A stretch of DNA of 64,000 nucleotides from Leifsonia sp. SCN 70-46 (GCA_001725325.1 MEFY01000001.1:434001-498000); one strand, 5' to 3'. Positions 55,905 through 64,000 are shown, counted from the stretch's first letter. A program made the numbers and translations. The notes: generated by a model from the sequence alone, not told the origin.

Positions 55905-58121
55905 TTGGCACGTCCGTATAGAGCGCTATTCAGAGGTCGAGTTTCGATCCGCCCGTGGCGCGTAGGCGCTCTCGTGAACGTGCGATCGGCTACGGAAGTC
56001 GAAGAAGCCATTCGATCGCTCACCAATGTGTGGGGTGGCGTTTTTCTACCGATATTGGACATTGATGCTCCACTCTCGGAGCTTCGCTTAACAGCCCGCA
56101 TGCTCGATTTAGACAGTTTGTTCGCAGAGTCACCGGCTGGTGACTTGGAAGACCTGCTTCGGATCCCCGGGTACATGTGGCGAGGTCGCGGGGACTGGGG
56201 TCCGTTCGCGGACGACGAGGCCGGATTTCGCAAAGGCCTACTTGATGTCACCGCGATAGCCAATACCAGTATCGAAAGGCGGGCGCGACGTGTACCTCGC
56301 GAGAAGACGCTGGCGTGGCTCGCTTTCGCAGGATGGGGAGCGGACCTTGAGCATGAATCTCGTCCCATCGAACTAACCCGAGCCGGCCTTGTCTCGCGAC
56401 TGTCATACGTGGATCCGATCCCTCAAGGGCTATTTGTAATTCGCCCAGAATCCGCTGCGGACGTGGCATGGTTCTGGACCTGCAGGTCGCTGGGCGGCGA
56501 GTGCTATCCGTTGGAAGTCGGCCAGTCAGTTCTAAACGACGTGGTGTTCGGCGAGTTGGACAGCAAAGGAATCCCCAGCGGCCCTACGCCCGCGCCGAAT
56601 GTCCCTGGCCCGCCGAGATTGGATGTGTGGGGGTGGGACGATCTGACTTTGGATCAGAAGTCGCAAATTGACACTTGGGTCGTCGGGCAAGGAGGGACCG
56701 TACGAGGTCTGGGTCGAGAACATGCAATGGCGGGGGCGTGGTTTCCCGGATTTGAGAAGGTCGCATCAAGGAGCTTTCGCAAGGAAGCGGATCCAGATTC
56801 CCTCCGGATAAGCGTCGAGCTTCCTGCCTTTCCCTTCAAGGATCTTGGGTTCCTGCCGGGCATCGTCGCAGCTGAGATTGATTTTCACGAGGCTAGCGGC
56901 CTCGATCCGAGGTTGACCGCGGCCGTTCCGCCGCACCGACGCCATGCGAAGCTTATTGAAGGCGCGCTCGGCAGTGCCGTGGATCACGTTCGGGTGTCCG
57001 CGGTTGGACCAGTGCTTGGCGTGCAAGCCGGTGCCGACGAGGTAACCGTTCCTCTGGCCAGCAATCTCGATGTCATGCGACTTCTATTCGACGATCCCCC
57101 AGTGCGAACGAGCCAATCCGACGACGGGAAGTTCCAGAGCCGAGTCGCCGAAATGTTCGGGGGAGGGATGAGCGGCGCACTAACGCAACCCGGCATACGA
57201 GCAGCCATAGAGCGCGTGGCTGATAAGGGTGCAGGCGTGACACTAAGCGAATTGACGAACGTATTTGCGAAGGCGCGAGGTGACTGGCCCGATCGGATCT
57301 ATCGAAGCCGCCTGTCACAAGCGGATTACGACCGAGCAGAAACTCGTAGGCTCCTCAATTCAGGTCTCCTAATCCCCATGCTCGACCTACAGTGCACTTC
57401 TTGCCGGGTTGTCAGCAAGGTTCATCCAAATGACTTAAACACCTCTGTTCGATGCGAGTTCTGCAACGAAGACTTCAACTTGGCAATCGCATTGGCGTTG
57501 GCAAAACCGACTTGGCGTTATCGACTTGCGGCACACCTTCCGTCCGAGAAGATTCGGGCGATGCTCCCCGCAGTTGCCGCTCTTTCAGTTCTGTCAGCAA
57601 TGCACGTGGTTGAGGGGCCGCCCATGAGCCACGTGTTGGGATTGGAGGTGACTATTCCGAATCGCAACCCCGTCGAAGTTGATGTTGCGGCCATCCTCCA
57701 CGAAGACGATTGGACTGTGGTTCTCGGCGAAGTAAAAAGTCACCATCCGATCGACCAGAATGACGTGGAAAATTTAGCCCACCTTCAGGATCTGCTGCTG
57801 GAAAAGGAAACCCTCTCCGTCGTTATGTTCGCAACCCTCAAGCTCGAATTCAACGAGGATGAGCGGAATCTATTTCGAACCCTGATCGAGCAAACGACAA
57901 GATCGGTCGAACGAAATGGAAGCAGGCTGCCAATCATGCCTCTCCTGTTCACCCAGCACGAACTGTCGGTGCCGTGGGGTGACGAAGCGCATCCATGGAG
58001 ATGGCGGAAGGCGGGTCAGGGTGGGATCTTTGGAACGGCCATCGAATCCTGCAGAAAAAACTTGGGACTAATCGACTTCAAGATGTCCAAGGGCGGAACT
58101 GAATACGTCTGGTCAGAGTAG
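55905..58121 (+). CDS. 738-residue protein with zinc ribbon and PD-(D/E)XK-like nuclease site
   Basis: This long low-GC gene has no family I recognise. The first about 490 residues are a mixed alpha/beta region with unknown fold. A zinc ribbon follows (Cys 497, 500, 517, 520 in CTSC and CEFC), then a C-terminal region with EVDVAAIL, a spacer, and VVLGEVKS: Asp 593, Glu 609 and Lys 611 fit the PD-(D/E)XK nuclease core. It starts at TTG 55905 with a weak ribosome-binding site. AT-rich codons including TTA and its position behind the att-like site indicate horizontal transfer. A solitary anti-phage or restriction role is a reasonable hypothesis. Confidence 0.75.
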   Translation: MARPYRALFRGRVSIRPWRVGALVNVRSATEVEEAIRSLTNVWGGVFLPILDIDAPLSELRLTARMLDLDSLFAESPAGDLEDLLRIPGYMWRGRGDWGPFADDEAGFRKGLLDVTAIANTSIERRARRVPREKTLAWLAFAGWGADLEHESRPIELTRAGLVSRLSYVDPIPQGLFVIRPESAADVAWFWTCRSLGGECYPLEVGQSVLNDVVFGELDSKGIPSGPTPAPNVPGPPRLDVWGWDDLTLDQKSQIDTWVVGQGGTVRGLGREHAMAGAWFPGFEKVASRSFRKEADPDSLRISVELPAFPFKDLGFLPGIVAAEIDFHEASGLDPRLTAAVPPHRRHAKLIEGALGSAVDHVRVSAVGPVLGVQAGADEVTVPLASNLDVMRLLFDDPPVRTSQSDDGKFQSRVAEMFGGGMSGALTQPGIRAAIERVADKGAGVTLSELTNVFAKARGDWPDRIYRSRLSQADYDRAETRRLLNSGLLIPMLDLQCTSCRVVSKVHPNDLNTSVRCEFCNEDFNLAIALALAKPTWRYRLAAHLPSEKIRAMLPAVAALSVLSAMHVVEGPPMSHVLGLEVTIPNRNPVEVDVAAILHEDDWTVVLGEVKSHHPIDQNDVENLAHLQDLLLEKETLSVVMFATLKLEFNEDERNLFRTLIEQTTRSVERNGSRLPIMPLLFTQHELSVPWGDEAHPWRWRKAGQGGIFGTAIESCRKNLGLIDFKMSKGGTEYVWSE

Positions 58122-58239
58122 TTTGACCCTCCCTCCAGTCATGCAAATTGCCGTAGTTGCGCCATTCACGCTGTGCGGCGAGAACTGGCACGCCCTGCCT
58201 TCGCGAGCATGCCGCATCTCCACTTGGCCCTAAGGGCCA

Positions 58240-58432
58240 CGGTGATCGGAGCGCATCCCTCGGCGGCGATGATCACGGTGATCGCCCCCGCGTCCAACCT
58301 CGAGGTCGTCATCCCAACCAAATCACCCGAGTCGGCGCAGGAGCTCGAGGACGCCGCCCCACCTGCTCTGCCCCTACTCCAACGCCACGCGAGGCAATAT
58401 CGACGTGACCATCGTCGTCTCCGACGACTGAC
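58240..58432 (+). pseudogene. ohr (organic hydroperoxide resistance) remnant, truncated and frameshifted
   Basis: The frame ending near 58360 reads ASNLEVVIPTKSPESAQELEDAA; after removing one C from a run of four at about 58358-58361 it continues HLLCPYSNATRGNIDVTIVV to a stop at 58430-58432. CPYSNATRGN is the C-terminal active cysteine motif of Ohr/OsmC peroxidases. The N-terminal half, including the first catalytic cysteine, is not recognisable. It lies right after the low-GC gene, so insertion probably truncated it. The rest of 58122-58481 holds nothing I can identify. Confidence 0.7.
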
Positions 58433-58481
58433 TTCTGGGCGGTAGGGGGCGTCCGCAGAATTTCCTAGCGGCGCGGACCCC

Positions 58482-59333
58482 TTATTGAGCTGCCCTCGGA
58501 GTGCGCGATCTCCAGAGGAACGTCGCAAGGACAGGGATCGTGTATAGCACCCAGGCGATGGCCTGTGCCCACGTTGTCTCCGGCGTGAAGTTGAGCGTGC
58601 CACGCAGGAGGGTGCCATACCAACTGGTTGGCGGGATCACCGCGGTGACGTCGAACGCGAGGGATTGCAGACCCGGGATGAGGCCGGCCTCCTGCAAGTC
58701 GTGCACACCGTATGCCAGCACCCCGCCCGCAATGATGATGAGCAGCACGCCCGAATAGGTGAAGAACTTCGAGAGGTTGATACGCAGAAGGCCCCGGTAA
58801 ATGAGGAAGCCGAGCACTACTGCGGACAAAATCCCGAGACCTGCACCTAGGAGAGGAACAGTTGTCGAGCCCGTCGACTGCACCGCCGTCCAGAGGAAGA
58901 GGGCCGTCTCGATCCCCTCGCGGCCGACCGCGAGGAAAGCGACGAGGACGAGCCCCCATGCTGCGCCGTCGAGGTGCTTGTCGATGTCGCCGTGGAGCTG
59001 GCCCTTCAGATCGCGTGCGGTGCGGAGCATCCAGAAGACCATCCACGTCACGAAGCCGGTGGCGATGATGGAGAGAGAGCCACCGATGATCTCCTGCGCC
59101 TGGAAGCTGAGTCCGTAGGTGCCGAAGGTCAGGAGCGCACCGATTCCCAGCGCGAGCGCTGTCGCGAGGCCGACGCCCAGCCAGAGCTTGGCGAGGGAGT
59201 CCCGGCGGTCGATCTTGACGACGTAAGCGATGAGGATTGTAACGACAAGGGCCGCTTCGAGCCCCTCGCGCAATCCGATGAGGTAGTTGGCAAGCACAGG
59301 GTTACGTAAGTCGATCGGAGCGCGATCGTCCAT
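58482..59333 (-). CDS. FTR1-family high-affinity iron permease (EfeU-like)
   Basis: The protein (283 residues from ATG 59333) has seven helices and both iron-binding RExxE motifs: GLREGLEAALVV near the N terminus and VGREGIETALFLW in the middle. It takes up ferric iron released by a partner oxidase or peroxidase. The usual partners EfeO and EfeB are not encoded nearby. A TTG start at 59351 is possible, but GAGACT lies six bases before ATG 59333, which suits a leaderless start. Confidence 0.88.
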   Translation of the reverse strand: MDDRAPIDLRNPVLANYLIGLREGLEAALVVTILIAYVVKIDRRDSLAKLWLGVGLATALALGIGALLTFGTYGLSFQAQEIIGGSLSIIATGFVTWMVFWMLRTARDLKGQLHGDIDKHLDGAAWGLVLVAFLAVGREGIETALFLWTAVQSTGSTTVPLLGAGLGILSAVVLGFLIYRGLLRINLSKFFTYSGVLLIIIAGGVLAYGVHDLQEAGLIPGLQSLAFDVTAVIPPTSWYGTLLRGTLNFTPETTWAQAIAWVLYTIPVLATFLWRSRTPRAAQ

Positions 59334-59406
59334 GAGAGAAGTCTCAGGCAAATACCGAAGGCGCTACCTACGCACATTGGGCGCCAGGCCGACAGTTGGT
59401 TCAGGA

Positions 59407-60006
59407 TCACGGCTCGCTGGCATCAAGAGCTAGACGCTCCGCTCGAGCAGTGCGCCAGACCGCACGAGCCGCATCGGCGTTCAGGAACCCGATAAGCACC
59501 CCGACAACGATGTCGGGCCACCCTGATGTCGAGATCAGCCCGACGACGGCCGCCAAGATCATCGCGACGTTCGCAAGAGAGTCATTCCGTGCGGACAACC
59601 ATGCAGCTCGAACCATGCTTCCCGGATGCTGCCTGTGTCTCGCCAGGAGGATGGCGCAACCGAGATTCACCACAAGGGCACCGGTCGCTGCGAGGGAGAA
59701 CGCCGTGAACTCCGGCGGAGTGGGCTGCAGGATCTTCTGCACGGCAGTCCAGACCGTGGCAATGGCTGGCACAAGGATGACGAAAGCAAGTACCCCGCCG
59801 ATGGTGGCGCGAGCTCGGCGCGACCACGCGAACGCGAAGAACACCAGCAGGTTGACGCTGGTGTCCTCGAGAAAGTCGACACTGTCCGCGAAAAGCGACA
59901 CTGAGCCGATGAGGCGGGCGACAGTAAATTCAATGACGAAGTAGCCGAAGTTCAGGAGGGCGACGATGAGCACGACCCGTCGAACTGCGGCGTCCTTCGG
60001 ATCCAT
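59407..60006 (-). CDS. short CDF-like cation transporter
   Basis: The 199-residue membrane protein has five to six helices and the cation diffusion facilitator-like motif FADSVDFLEDTSVNL in helix 2 and SARNDSLANVAMILAAVVG in helix 5, which hold the metal-binding acidic residues. It lacks the cytoplasmic C-terminal domain of full-length CDF proteins. It probably exports zinc, cobalt or a similar ion. ATG 60006 follows TATGCT by six bases. Confidence 0.78.
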   Translation of the reverse strand: MDPKDAAVRRVVLIVALLNFGYFVIEFTVARLIGSVSLFADSVDFLEDTSVNLLVFFAFAWSRRARATIGGVLAFVILVPAIATVWTAVQKILQPTPPEFTAFSLAATGALVVNLGCAILLARHRQHPGSMVRAAWLSARNDSLANVAMILAAVVGLISTSGWPDIVVGVLIGFLNADAARAVWRTARAERLALDASEP

Positions 60007-60012
60007 GCCCGG

Positions 60013-60018
60013 AGCATA
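60013..60018 (-). promoter_or_regulatory. -10 element, leaderless CDF-like gene
   Basis: TATGCT on the minus strand, six bases before ATG 60006. Confidence 0.6.
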
Positions 60019-60114
60019 CCCGCGGACAAGCTGAGAAGACTCTCACCGTCATACCCTGTGGTCTGCATGAGATCGCCACCTGCGGCTTCCACACTGTCGT
60101 GGAAGGAGGTGTCC

Positions 60115-60795
60115 ATGCGCGTTCTCGTCGTGGAAGACGACCCCGCTATTCAACGGTCTCTAGCGCAGACCCTGCGCGAGGCCGGCTACGCGGTCGACCT
60201 CGCCGGAGATGCTGCGGATGGCCTTCGTGCGTTCATGATCGAGCCCGTGGATGTCGCGGTACTCGATGTCCGCCTGCCGGGCATGCCCGGCGGTGGCATT
60301 GAGTTGTGCCGTCGCATCCGAGAGATTTCGCCGGAAGTGCCGATCCTCATGCTGACTGCGATCGACTCGGCGGCCTCGAAAGTGCTGGGCCTAGATGCGG
60401 GAGCCGATGATTACCTGACCAAACCGTTTCACATTGAGGAGCTGCTCGCGCGAGTTCGAGCGCTTCTGCGCCGAGCTCCACGCGCACGCGCGGAAACGGT
60501 CGCGGTAGGGACCATGCAACTCGAGCCCAGCACAAGGTCGGTCATACGGCTCGGGCGCCGGATCGAGTTAACGGCCAAGGAGTACGCGGTGCTCGACTAC
60601 CTAATGCGCAATGCCGGCACGATCGTGAGCGCCTCGGATTTGATCGATCACGCTTGGGACAGCAACTACGAGGGATACAGCAATGTCGTCCAGACCTACA
60701 TCCGCTACGTGCGTCGCAAGCTGACGATCCAGGGGCAGCCCGACCCGATCACGACCTTCCGCGGCAGCGGCTATTCGATCGACGCCGACTCATGA
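60115..60795 (+). CDS. OmpR-family response regulator
   Basis: The 226-residue protein has a receiver domain (acidic pair VVEDD, phospho-acceptor in VAVLDVRLPG, lysine in YLTKPFH) and a C-terminal winged helix with VVQTYIRYVRRKL and RGSGYSI. GGAGG precedes ATG 60115; an upstream ATG at 60058 would lack a ribosome-binding site. Its stop overlaps the kinase ATG by four bases. Confidence 0.92.
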   Translation: MRVLVVEDDPAIQRSLAQTLREAGYAVDLAGDAADGLRAFMIEPVDVAVLDVRLPGMPGGGIELCRRIREISPEVPILMLTAIDSAASKVLGLDAGADDYLTKPFHIEELLARVRALLRRAPRARAETVAVGTMQLEPSTRSVIRLGRRIELTAKEYAVLDYLMRNAGTIVSASDLIDHAWDSNYEGYSNVVQTYIRYVRRKLTIQGQPDPITTFRGSGYSIDADS

Positions 60796-61727
60796 TCTTT
60801 CGACGGGCGAAGCTGCGCCTCGCGCTCTCCTACGCAGCCGTGCAGCTCGCTCTGTTCGCGGCCTTCGGTTTCGGCATCTACTACTACGTGACAACAGCCT
60901 TCGACTACGACGTCGCTGAGGGCGACTCGGCCGTCGCCACCGCTGAGGCCGGATTCGCGACCCTTCGAAACGGGATCGTCATCACCTATCTGGCCCTCGT
61001 GGTGCTCATACCCGTGACGAGCTACGCGCTCGCATCACTGGCGATGCGGCCGATCCTCGCGAGCTTCGAGGCACAGCAGCGGTTCATCGACGACGCGTCC
61101 CACGAGTTCCGCACACCCCTGACCGCGCTTCAAGCTCAGCTCGAACTAGGACTGAGCCGACAACGGTCCACACCCGAGTACCGCACGATCCTCGGACACT
61201 CCTTGCACTCCACCGCGCAGCTCAGCGAGACTCTGGATGGTCTCCTCCTGCTGTCCCGCGGAGCGCATGACGCCAACGTCGCGATGCGCGAGACGGAGGT
61301 TGGCTCGATCGTCGCAGATGCCGTCGACCAGCTCGCTCCCGCCGATGCGGCGCGAGTGCTTCAACCGAATCCACCGGAACTTCGCATCTCAGCTGCGCCA
61401 TCGATGCTCACACGCGCGATCGTGAACCTGCTCACCAACGCACTGCGGTACTCCACCGCCGGATCTCTGGTGTCGATAAGCGCCTCCAGGCACGGTGGCA
61501 TGGTGCGGATCAGCGTCGAAGATCACGGCACTGGCATGTCTCGCGAAGATCAGGATCGGGCATTCGACAGGTTCTGGCGGGGCGACGACTCCCGCTCGAG
61601 CGAGGGCCGGGGCCTCGGTCTTTCCATCGTGAAGGAGATCGTCGGCCTGCACGGTGGGCGGGTCGAACTCGAGTCTGAGCTGGGAGTCGGCACAACGGCA
61701 TCCGTGGAGCTTCCGCTCTCACGGTGA
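60792..61727 (+). CDS. sensor histidine kinase
   Basis: The 311-residue kinase has two membrane helices with a short loop of about 30 residues between them, then H-box DDASHEFRTPLTAL, N-box IVNLLTNALRYS, and G-boxes EDHGTGM and GRGLGLSIV. The small outer loop suggests membrane-internal or small-ligand sensing rather than a large sensor domain. It is cotranslated with the response regulator. Confidence 0.92.
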   Translation: MIFRRAKLRLALSYAAVQLALFAAFGFGIYYYVTTAFDYDVAEGDSAVATAEAGFATLRNGIVITYLALVVLIPVTSYALASLAMRPILASFEAQQRFIDDASHEFRTPLTALQAQLELGLSRQRSTPEYRTILGHSLHSTAQLSETLDGLLLLSRGAHDANVAMRETEVGSIVADAVDQLAPADAARVLQPNPPELRISAAPSMLTRAIVNLLTNALRYSTAGSLVSISASRHGGMVRISVEDHGTGMSREDQDRAFDRFWRGDDSRSSEGRGLGLSIVKEIVGLHGGRVELESELGVGTTASVELPLSR

Positions 61728-61744
61728 TCCCACGAAGGGCTTTC

Positions 61745-61750
61745 TAGCGT
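61745..61750 (+). promoter_or_regulatory. -10 element of the acidic repeat gene
   Basis: TAGCGT, giving a leader of about 38 bases with a GGGAGAAG ribosome-binding site before ATG 61795. It lies 17 bases after the kinase stop, so the gene can be expressed alone. Confidence 0.4.
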
Positions 61751-61794
61751 TGTTGACATGGCGGTATTCGATCGCCGGAACAGGGAGAAGACAC

Positions 61795-62055
61795 ATGAGC
61801 AAGCTCAAGACCGCGCTGGCAACCTCGGCTGTCATCGTGCTCTCGGTGGTGGGAGGCGGGCTGGTCATGGCCCTGCCCGCTCAGGCCGCGACGAAGGCTA
61901 TCGTCCAGATCACCGGTGTCGACGATGGCACCAACGACGGCGAGACCAACGACGACGGTGTGGAAGATGGCATCAACGACGGCGAGACGGCCGACGACCA
62001 GGGTGTCGAGGACGGCACCAACGACGGCGAGACGAACGACGACGCCGGCAACTAG
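61795..62055 (+). CDS. small secreted acidic triple-repeat protein
   Basis: The 86-residue product has a Sec signal peptide (residues 1 to about 32, ending in PAQAAT) and a mature part made of three tandem units of 14-15 residues (44-57, 58-72, 73-86), each with DG-T/I-NDGET-N/A-DD. There are no basic residues in this region, and the Asp/Asn/Gly spacing recalls calcium-binding loops. It is encoded between two two-component systems and near iron and divalent cation carriers, so a metal-binding or metal-sensing role outside the cell is plausible. No family is recognised. Confidence 0.75.
   Translation: MSKLKTALATSAVIVLSVVGGGLVMALPAQAATKAIVQITGVDDGTNDGETNDDGVEDGINDGETADDQGVEDGTNDGETNDDAGN
61921..62052 (+). 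repeat. three tandem repeats of 42-45 bp
   Basis: In-frame units in the acidic protein gene; the second unit has one additional codon. Confidence 0.75.
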
Positions 62056-62070
62056 CTAGAGCAGAGGCGG

Positions 62071-62097
62071 GGTCGGTCGACGATCCGTCGGCCGGCC
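62071..62097. terminator. hairpin terminator between convergent genes
   Basis: An 11-bp stem including two G-U pairs (62071-62081 with 62087-62097) and a five-base loop lies between the acidic protein gene and the convergent kinase gene. Confidence 0.65.
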
Positions 62098-62101
62098 CTC
62101 G

Positions 62102-63451
62102 TCATTCCAGCGGGAAGGACACCTCGACCGTGAGCCCGTCACCGGGCCGGTTGTCGAGGGCTATGTCGCCACCGGACACCGACACGATTCCGGCGACGAT
62201 CGAAAGGCCGAGGCCCGCGCCTCCGCCGGTACGCGCATAGTCGGCCCGTGAGAACCTGTCGAATGCGAGGGGTACGAAGTCTTCGTCCATGCCTCCGGCC
62301 GTGTCGGCGACTCGAAGCAGCACGTGCGTATCGCGCGCAGCGAGTGAGAGCTCGATGAGCCCCGTCTCCCCCATCGCGGCGAGGGCGTTGCCCACGAGGT
62401 TGTCGCATACGCGGCCGAAGTCGGCATCGCTCACCGCGACCGTGCGGTCGTCACCGAGAGCAGTCGAATATTCGATGCGGATGTCGCGGCCGCCCACGCG
62501 CTGCCGCCCGCGATCAGCGGCATCGGAAAGCTCGCGTGCGAGCTCGAGGATTGTCGCGGAGCCGGGCGTCGCTTGCGCGTCGATGCGGGAGAGTTCAAGC
62601 ATCGAAGTGGCTAGGGCCGACAGCCGCGCAAGCGTGCGCTGAGCCGCCTGCACGTCAGCTTGCATCTTGGGAAGGGTGTCGGCCTGCCGCTGGGCGAGCT
62701 CGAGCTGCGTCTGGATGATCGCGAGAGGCGTGCGGAACTCGTGTGACGCATCTGAGACGATCTGCCGCTCTCGCTCGGCCGAAGTGCGTAGTTGGCTGAT
62801 GAGCTCGTTGAGCGTGATGGCGAGGTCGGAGATCTCGTCGCGGGCGGGGCCCACCGGCAGCATCTCGTCGCCCGGTGCGGAGACCAATGTGGCAGCGCTG
62901 CGCCTCAGGCGATCGACGGGGCGGAGGGCGGCGGTTCCGATGAACCATGTCGCCGCACCGAAAGCGAGGTTGATCGCGGCGATGCTTGCGATGAGCAGGA
63001 ACGCGACCTGGTTGAGCACGGAGGTCTCGACGTCGTCGCGGTTGGCCGTGATGACCTTCCAGACACCCTTGTCGGTTTCGACACTCGTGACTCGAACGAG
63101 GAAGGTGACGGATCCGGTGGAGACGTTGCGGGTCGCGTCGGGCCCGTCGGTGAGGGCATCGAGTTGAGCGGTAAGCGCATCCGGGAGCGTGTTCACCTGA
63201 GTGACAGCGTCGGGGCTGACGACGGCTACGAGCTGGTCGGCACCCGGCGGGTCTACTTCCTCAGTGCCATCCGCTGTCAGGGCCGTCAGGTACGGACCCT
63301 CGACGTTCTCGAGCACCCTCACTTGGCCGTCGTAGACGATGCGCTGCACCTGGGTGAAGATGACGATCCCCGCGACTATCGAGATGAGGACGGCGATGAT
63401 GAGACTGCCACCCGTGATCCGTGCCCGGATGGTGAACCGGGAAAGGTTCAC
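62102..63451 (-). CDS. sensor histidine kinase
   Basis: The 449-residue kinase has two membrane helices flanking an outer sensor domain of about 120 residues (about 35-150), a HAMP-like segment, H-box SDASHEFRTPLAII, N-box VCDNLVGNALAAMG and G-box GGGAGLGLSIV. The N-box is slightly divergent. GTG 63451 overlaps the upstream response regulator stop by four bases. Confidence 0.92.
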   Translation of the reverse strand: MNLSRFTIRARITGGSLIIAVLISIVAGIVIFTQVQRIVYDGQVRVLENVEGPYLTALTADGTEEVDPPGADQLVAVVSPDAVTQVNTLPDALTAQLDALTDGPDATRNVSTGSVTFLVRVTSVETDKGVWKVITANRDDVETSVLNQVAFLLIASIAAINLAFGAATWFIGTAALRPVDRLRRSAATLVSAPGDEMLPVGPARDEISDLAITLNELISQLRTSAERERQIVSDASHEFRTPLAIIQTQLELAQRQADTLPKMQADVQAAQRTLARLSALATSMLELSRIDAQATPGSATILELARELSDAADRGRQRVGGRDIRIEYSTALGDDRTVAVSDADFGRVCDNLVGNALAAMGETGLIELSLAARDTHVLLRVADTAGGMDEDFVPLAFDRFSRADYARTGGGAGLGLSIVAGIVSVSGGDIALDNRPGDGLTVEVSFPLE

Positions 63452-64000
63452 TTCGTCGTCGCGATCAGCTGGAATCCCACGCCGCGCGCGGTCACGATAC
63501 TCACGGGAGACTGCACGGTGTCGAGCTTCTTACGGACGTAGCTGACGTACTGGTCGACGATGTTCGGGTCGATGTACGACACCGAGCCCCAGATCGAGTC
63601 GATGATCTCCGCGCGCGGCATGACTCGCGTGGCGTTCTCGGCCAGCAGGCGCAGCAGGTCGAACTCGGTGCGACTAAGTCTTAGTTCTTTTCCGCCCGCG
63701 GTGATCTCGTGGCGGGTCAGGTCGATCTGCAAGCCGCCCACATCGAGCCGGGACGCGCCGATCGAGTCACGCCGACGGAGCGCCCTCAACCGAGCGGCGA
63801 GTTCGGCGAACTCGAACGGCTTCGTCAGGTAGTCGTCCGCCCCGACGTCGAGCCCGCGCACCCGATCGTCGACGGCATCCCGTGCCGTCAGCAGGAGGAT
63901 TGCCAGGCCGTTGGTCTGCTCCCGCAGCCGCCGGCAAAGCTCGAAGCCGGACATGCCGGGGAGCATCACGTCCAGCACCGCGATGTCGTAGGGTCCCTCG
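63448..64000 (-). CDS. OmpR-family response regulator, N terminus beyond window
   Basis: About 184 residues are visible: phospho-acceptor region in VLDVMLPGMSGFELCRR, lysine in YLTKPFEF, and a winged helix with TEFDLLRLLAENATRV, IVDQYVSYVRKKL and TARGVGFQL. The first receiver strand lies beyond the right edge. It is the upstream partner of the kinase at 62102-63451. Confidence 0.9.
   Translation of the reverse strand, partial: EGPYDIAVLDVMLPGMSGFELCRRLREQTNGLAILLLTARDAVDDRVRGLDVGADDYLTKPFEFAELAARLRALRRRDSIGASRLDVGGLQIDLTRHEITAGGKELRLSRTEFDLLRLLAENATRVMPRAEIIDSIWGSVSYIDPNIVDQYVSYVRKKLDTVQSPVSIVTARGVGFQLIATTK

Noticed and set aside
55435-55911. 158-residue minus-strand frame across the att-like region, considered as an integrase remnant
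   Set aside because: It shows no Arg-His-Arg-Tyr or serine integrase motifs, and its composition follows the repeat and tRNA fragment on which it lies.
56768-57026. Minus-strand frames inside the 738-residue gene as antitoxin or partner genes
   Set aside because: They are short, lack ribosome-binding sites, and the + strand frame with clear zinc and nuclease motifs explains the region.

Overview
This is a compact, GC-rich chromosomal stretch from an actinobacterium, most likely a member of the Microbacteriaceae. The evidence is the base composition, a mycothiol S-conjugate amidase (Mca), a 13E12/DUF222-type HNH protein with an actinobacterial SOS box, DUF4245 and DUF4307 proteins, and many leaderless promoters (TANNNT, 6-7 bases, then ATG or GTG). 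Genes are tightly packed: ATGA/GTGA start-stop overlaps mark operons, and convergent genes often share or abut stop codons.

Left part (1-33 kb) is mostly core metabolism and maintenance. In order: GAF sensor (cut by the edge), methyltransferase, membrane proteins, HNH protein under an SOS box, YchF, flavoprotein, DnaQ-like exonuclease, lipoprotein, methylmalonate-semialdehyde dehydrogenase with a LysR regulator, RmuC, GlpX and Fba, a histidine kinase paired with a kinase-like partner that lacks the catalytic motifs, IspH, XseA/XseB, DUF4245, carbonic anhydrase, fumarase, PhoH, aminotransferase, Z-prenyl synthase, hemolysin III, Mca, DUF4307, GreA, a HExxH membrane protein, threonine ammonia-lyase and an AI-2E family transporter. 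Much of this set (GreA, DUF4307, Mca, hemolysin III, UppS, PhoH, Fum, GlpX, DUF4245, XseBA, IspH, YchF) is also clustered in Mycobacterium tuberculosis (about Rv1080c-Rv1112, from memory), so it is an old conserved block.

Middle part (33-54 kb) holds a PotABCD-like ABC importer, a YcaQ-type DNA glycosylase, LemA-HtpX, a five-gene TetR-MFS-PLP enzyme-lactone oxidase-GH1 operon, a large protein with three Ig-like modules and many membrane helices, a hydrolase, small proteins including one with serine at every third position, a DHFR-like protein, a divergent fasciclin lipoprotein/DipZ pair, and nhaA behind a structured leader.

Right part (54-64 kb) looks like a variable region. The 3' end of nhaA is repeated 1.3 kb downstream, on the other side of an adhP-type alcohol dehydrogenase. 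A 22-base tRNA 3'-end fragment followed by direct repeats looks like an attachment site of a decayed integrative element. Next come a low-GC gene for a 738-residue protein with a zinc ribbon and a PD-(D/E)XK-like site (best candidate for an undescribed defence or nuclease function), a frameshifted ohr remnant, an FTR1 iron permease, a small CDF-like transporter, and two OmpR-type two-component systems facing each other around a small secreted acidic triple-repeat protein.
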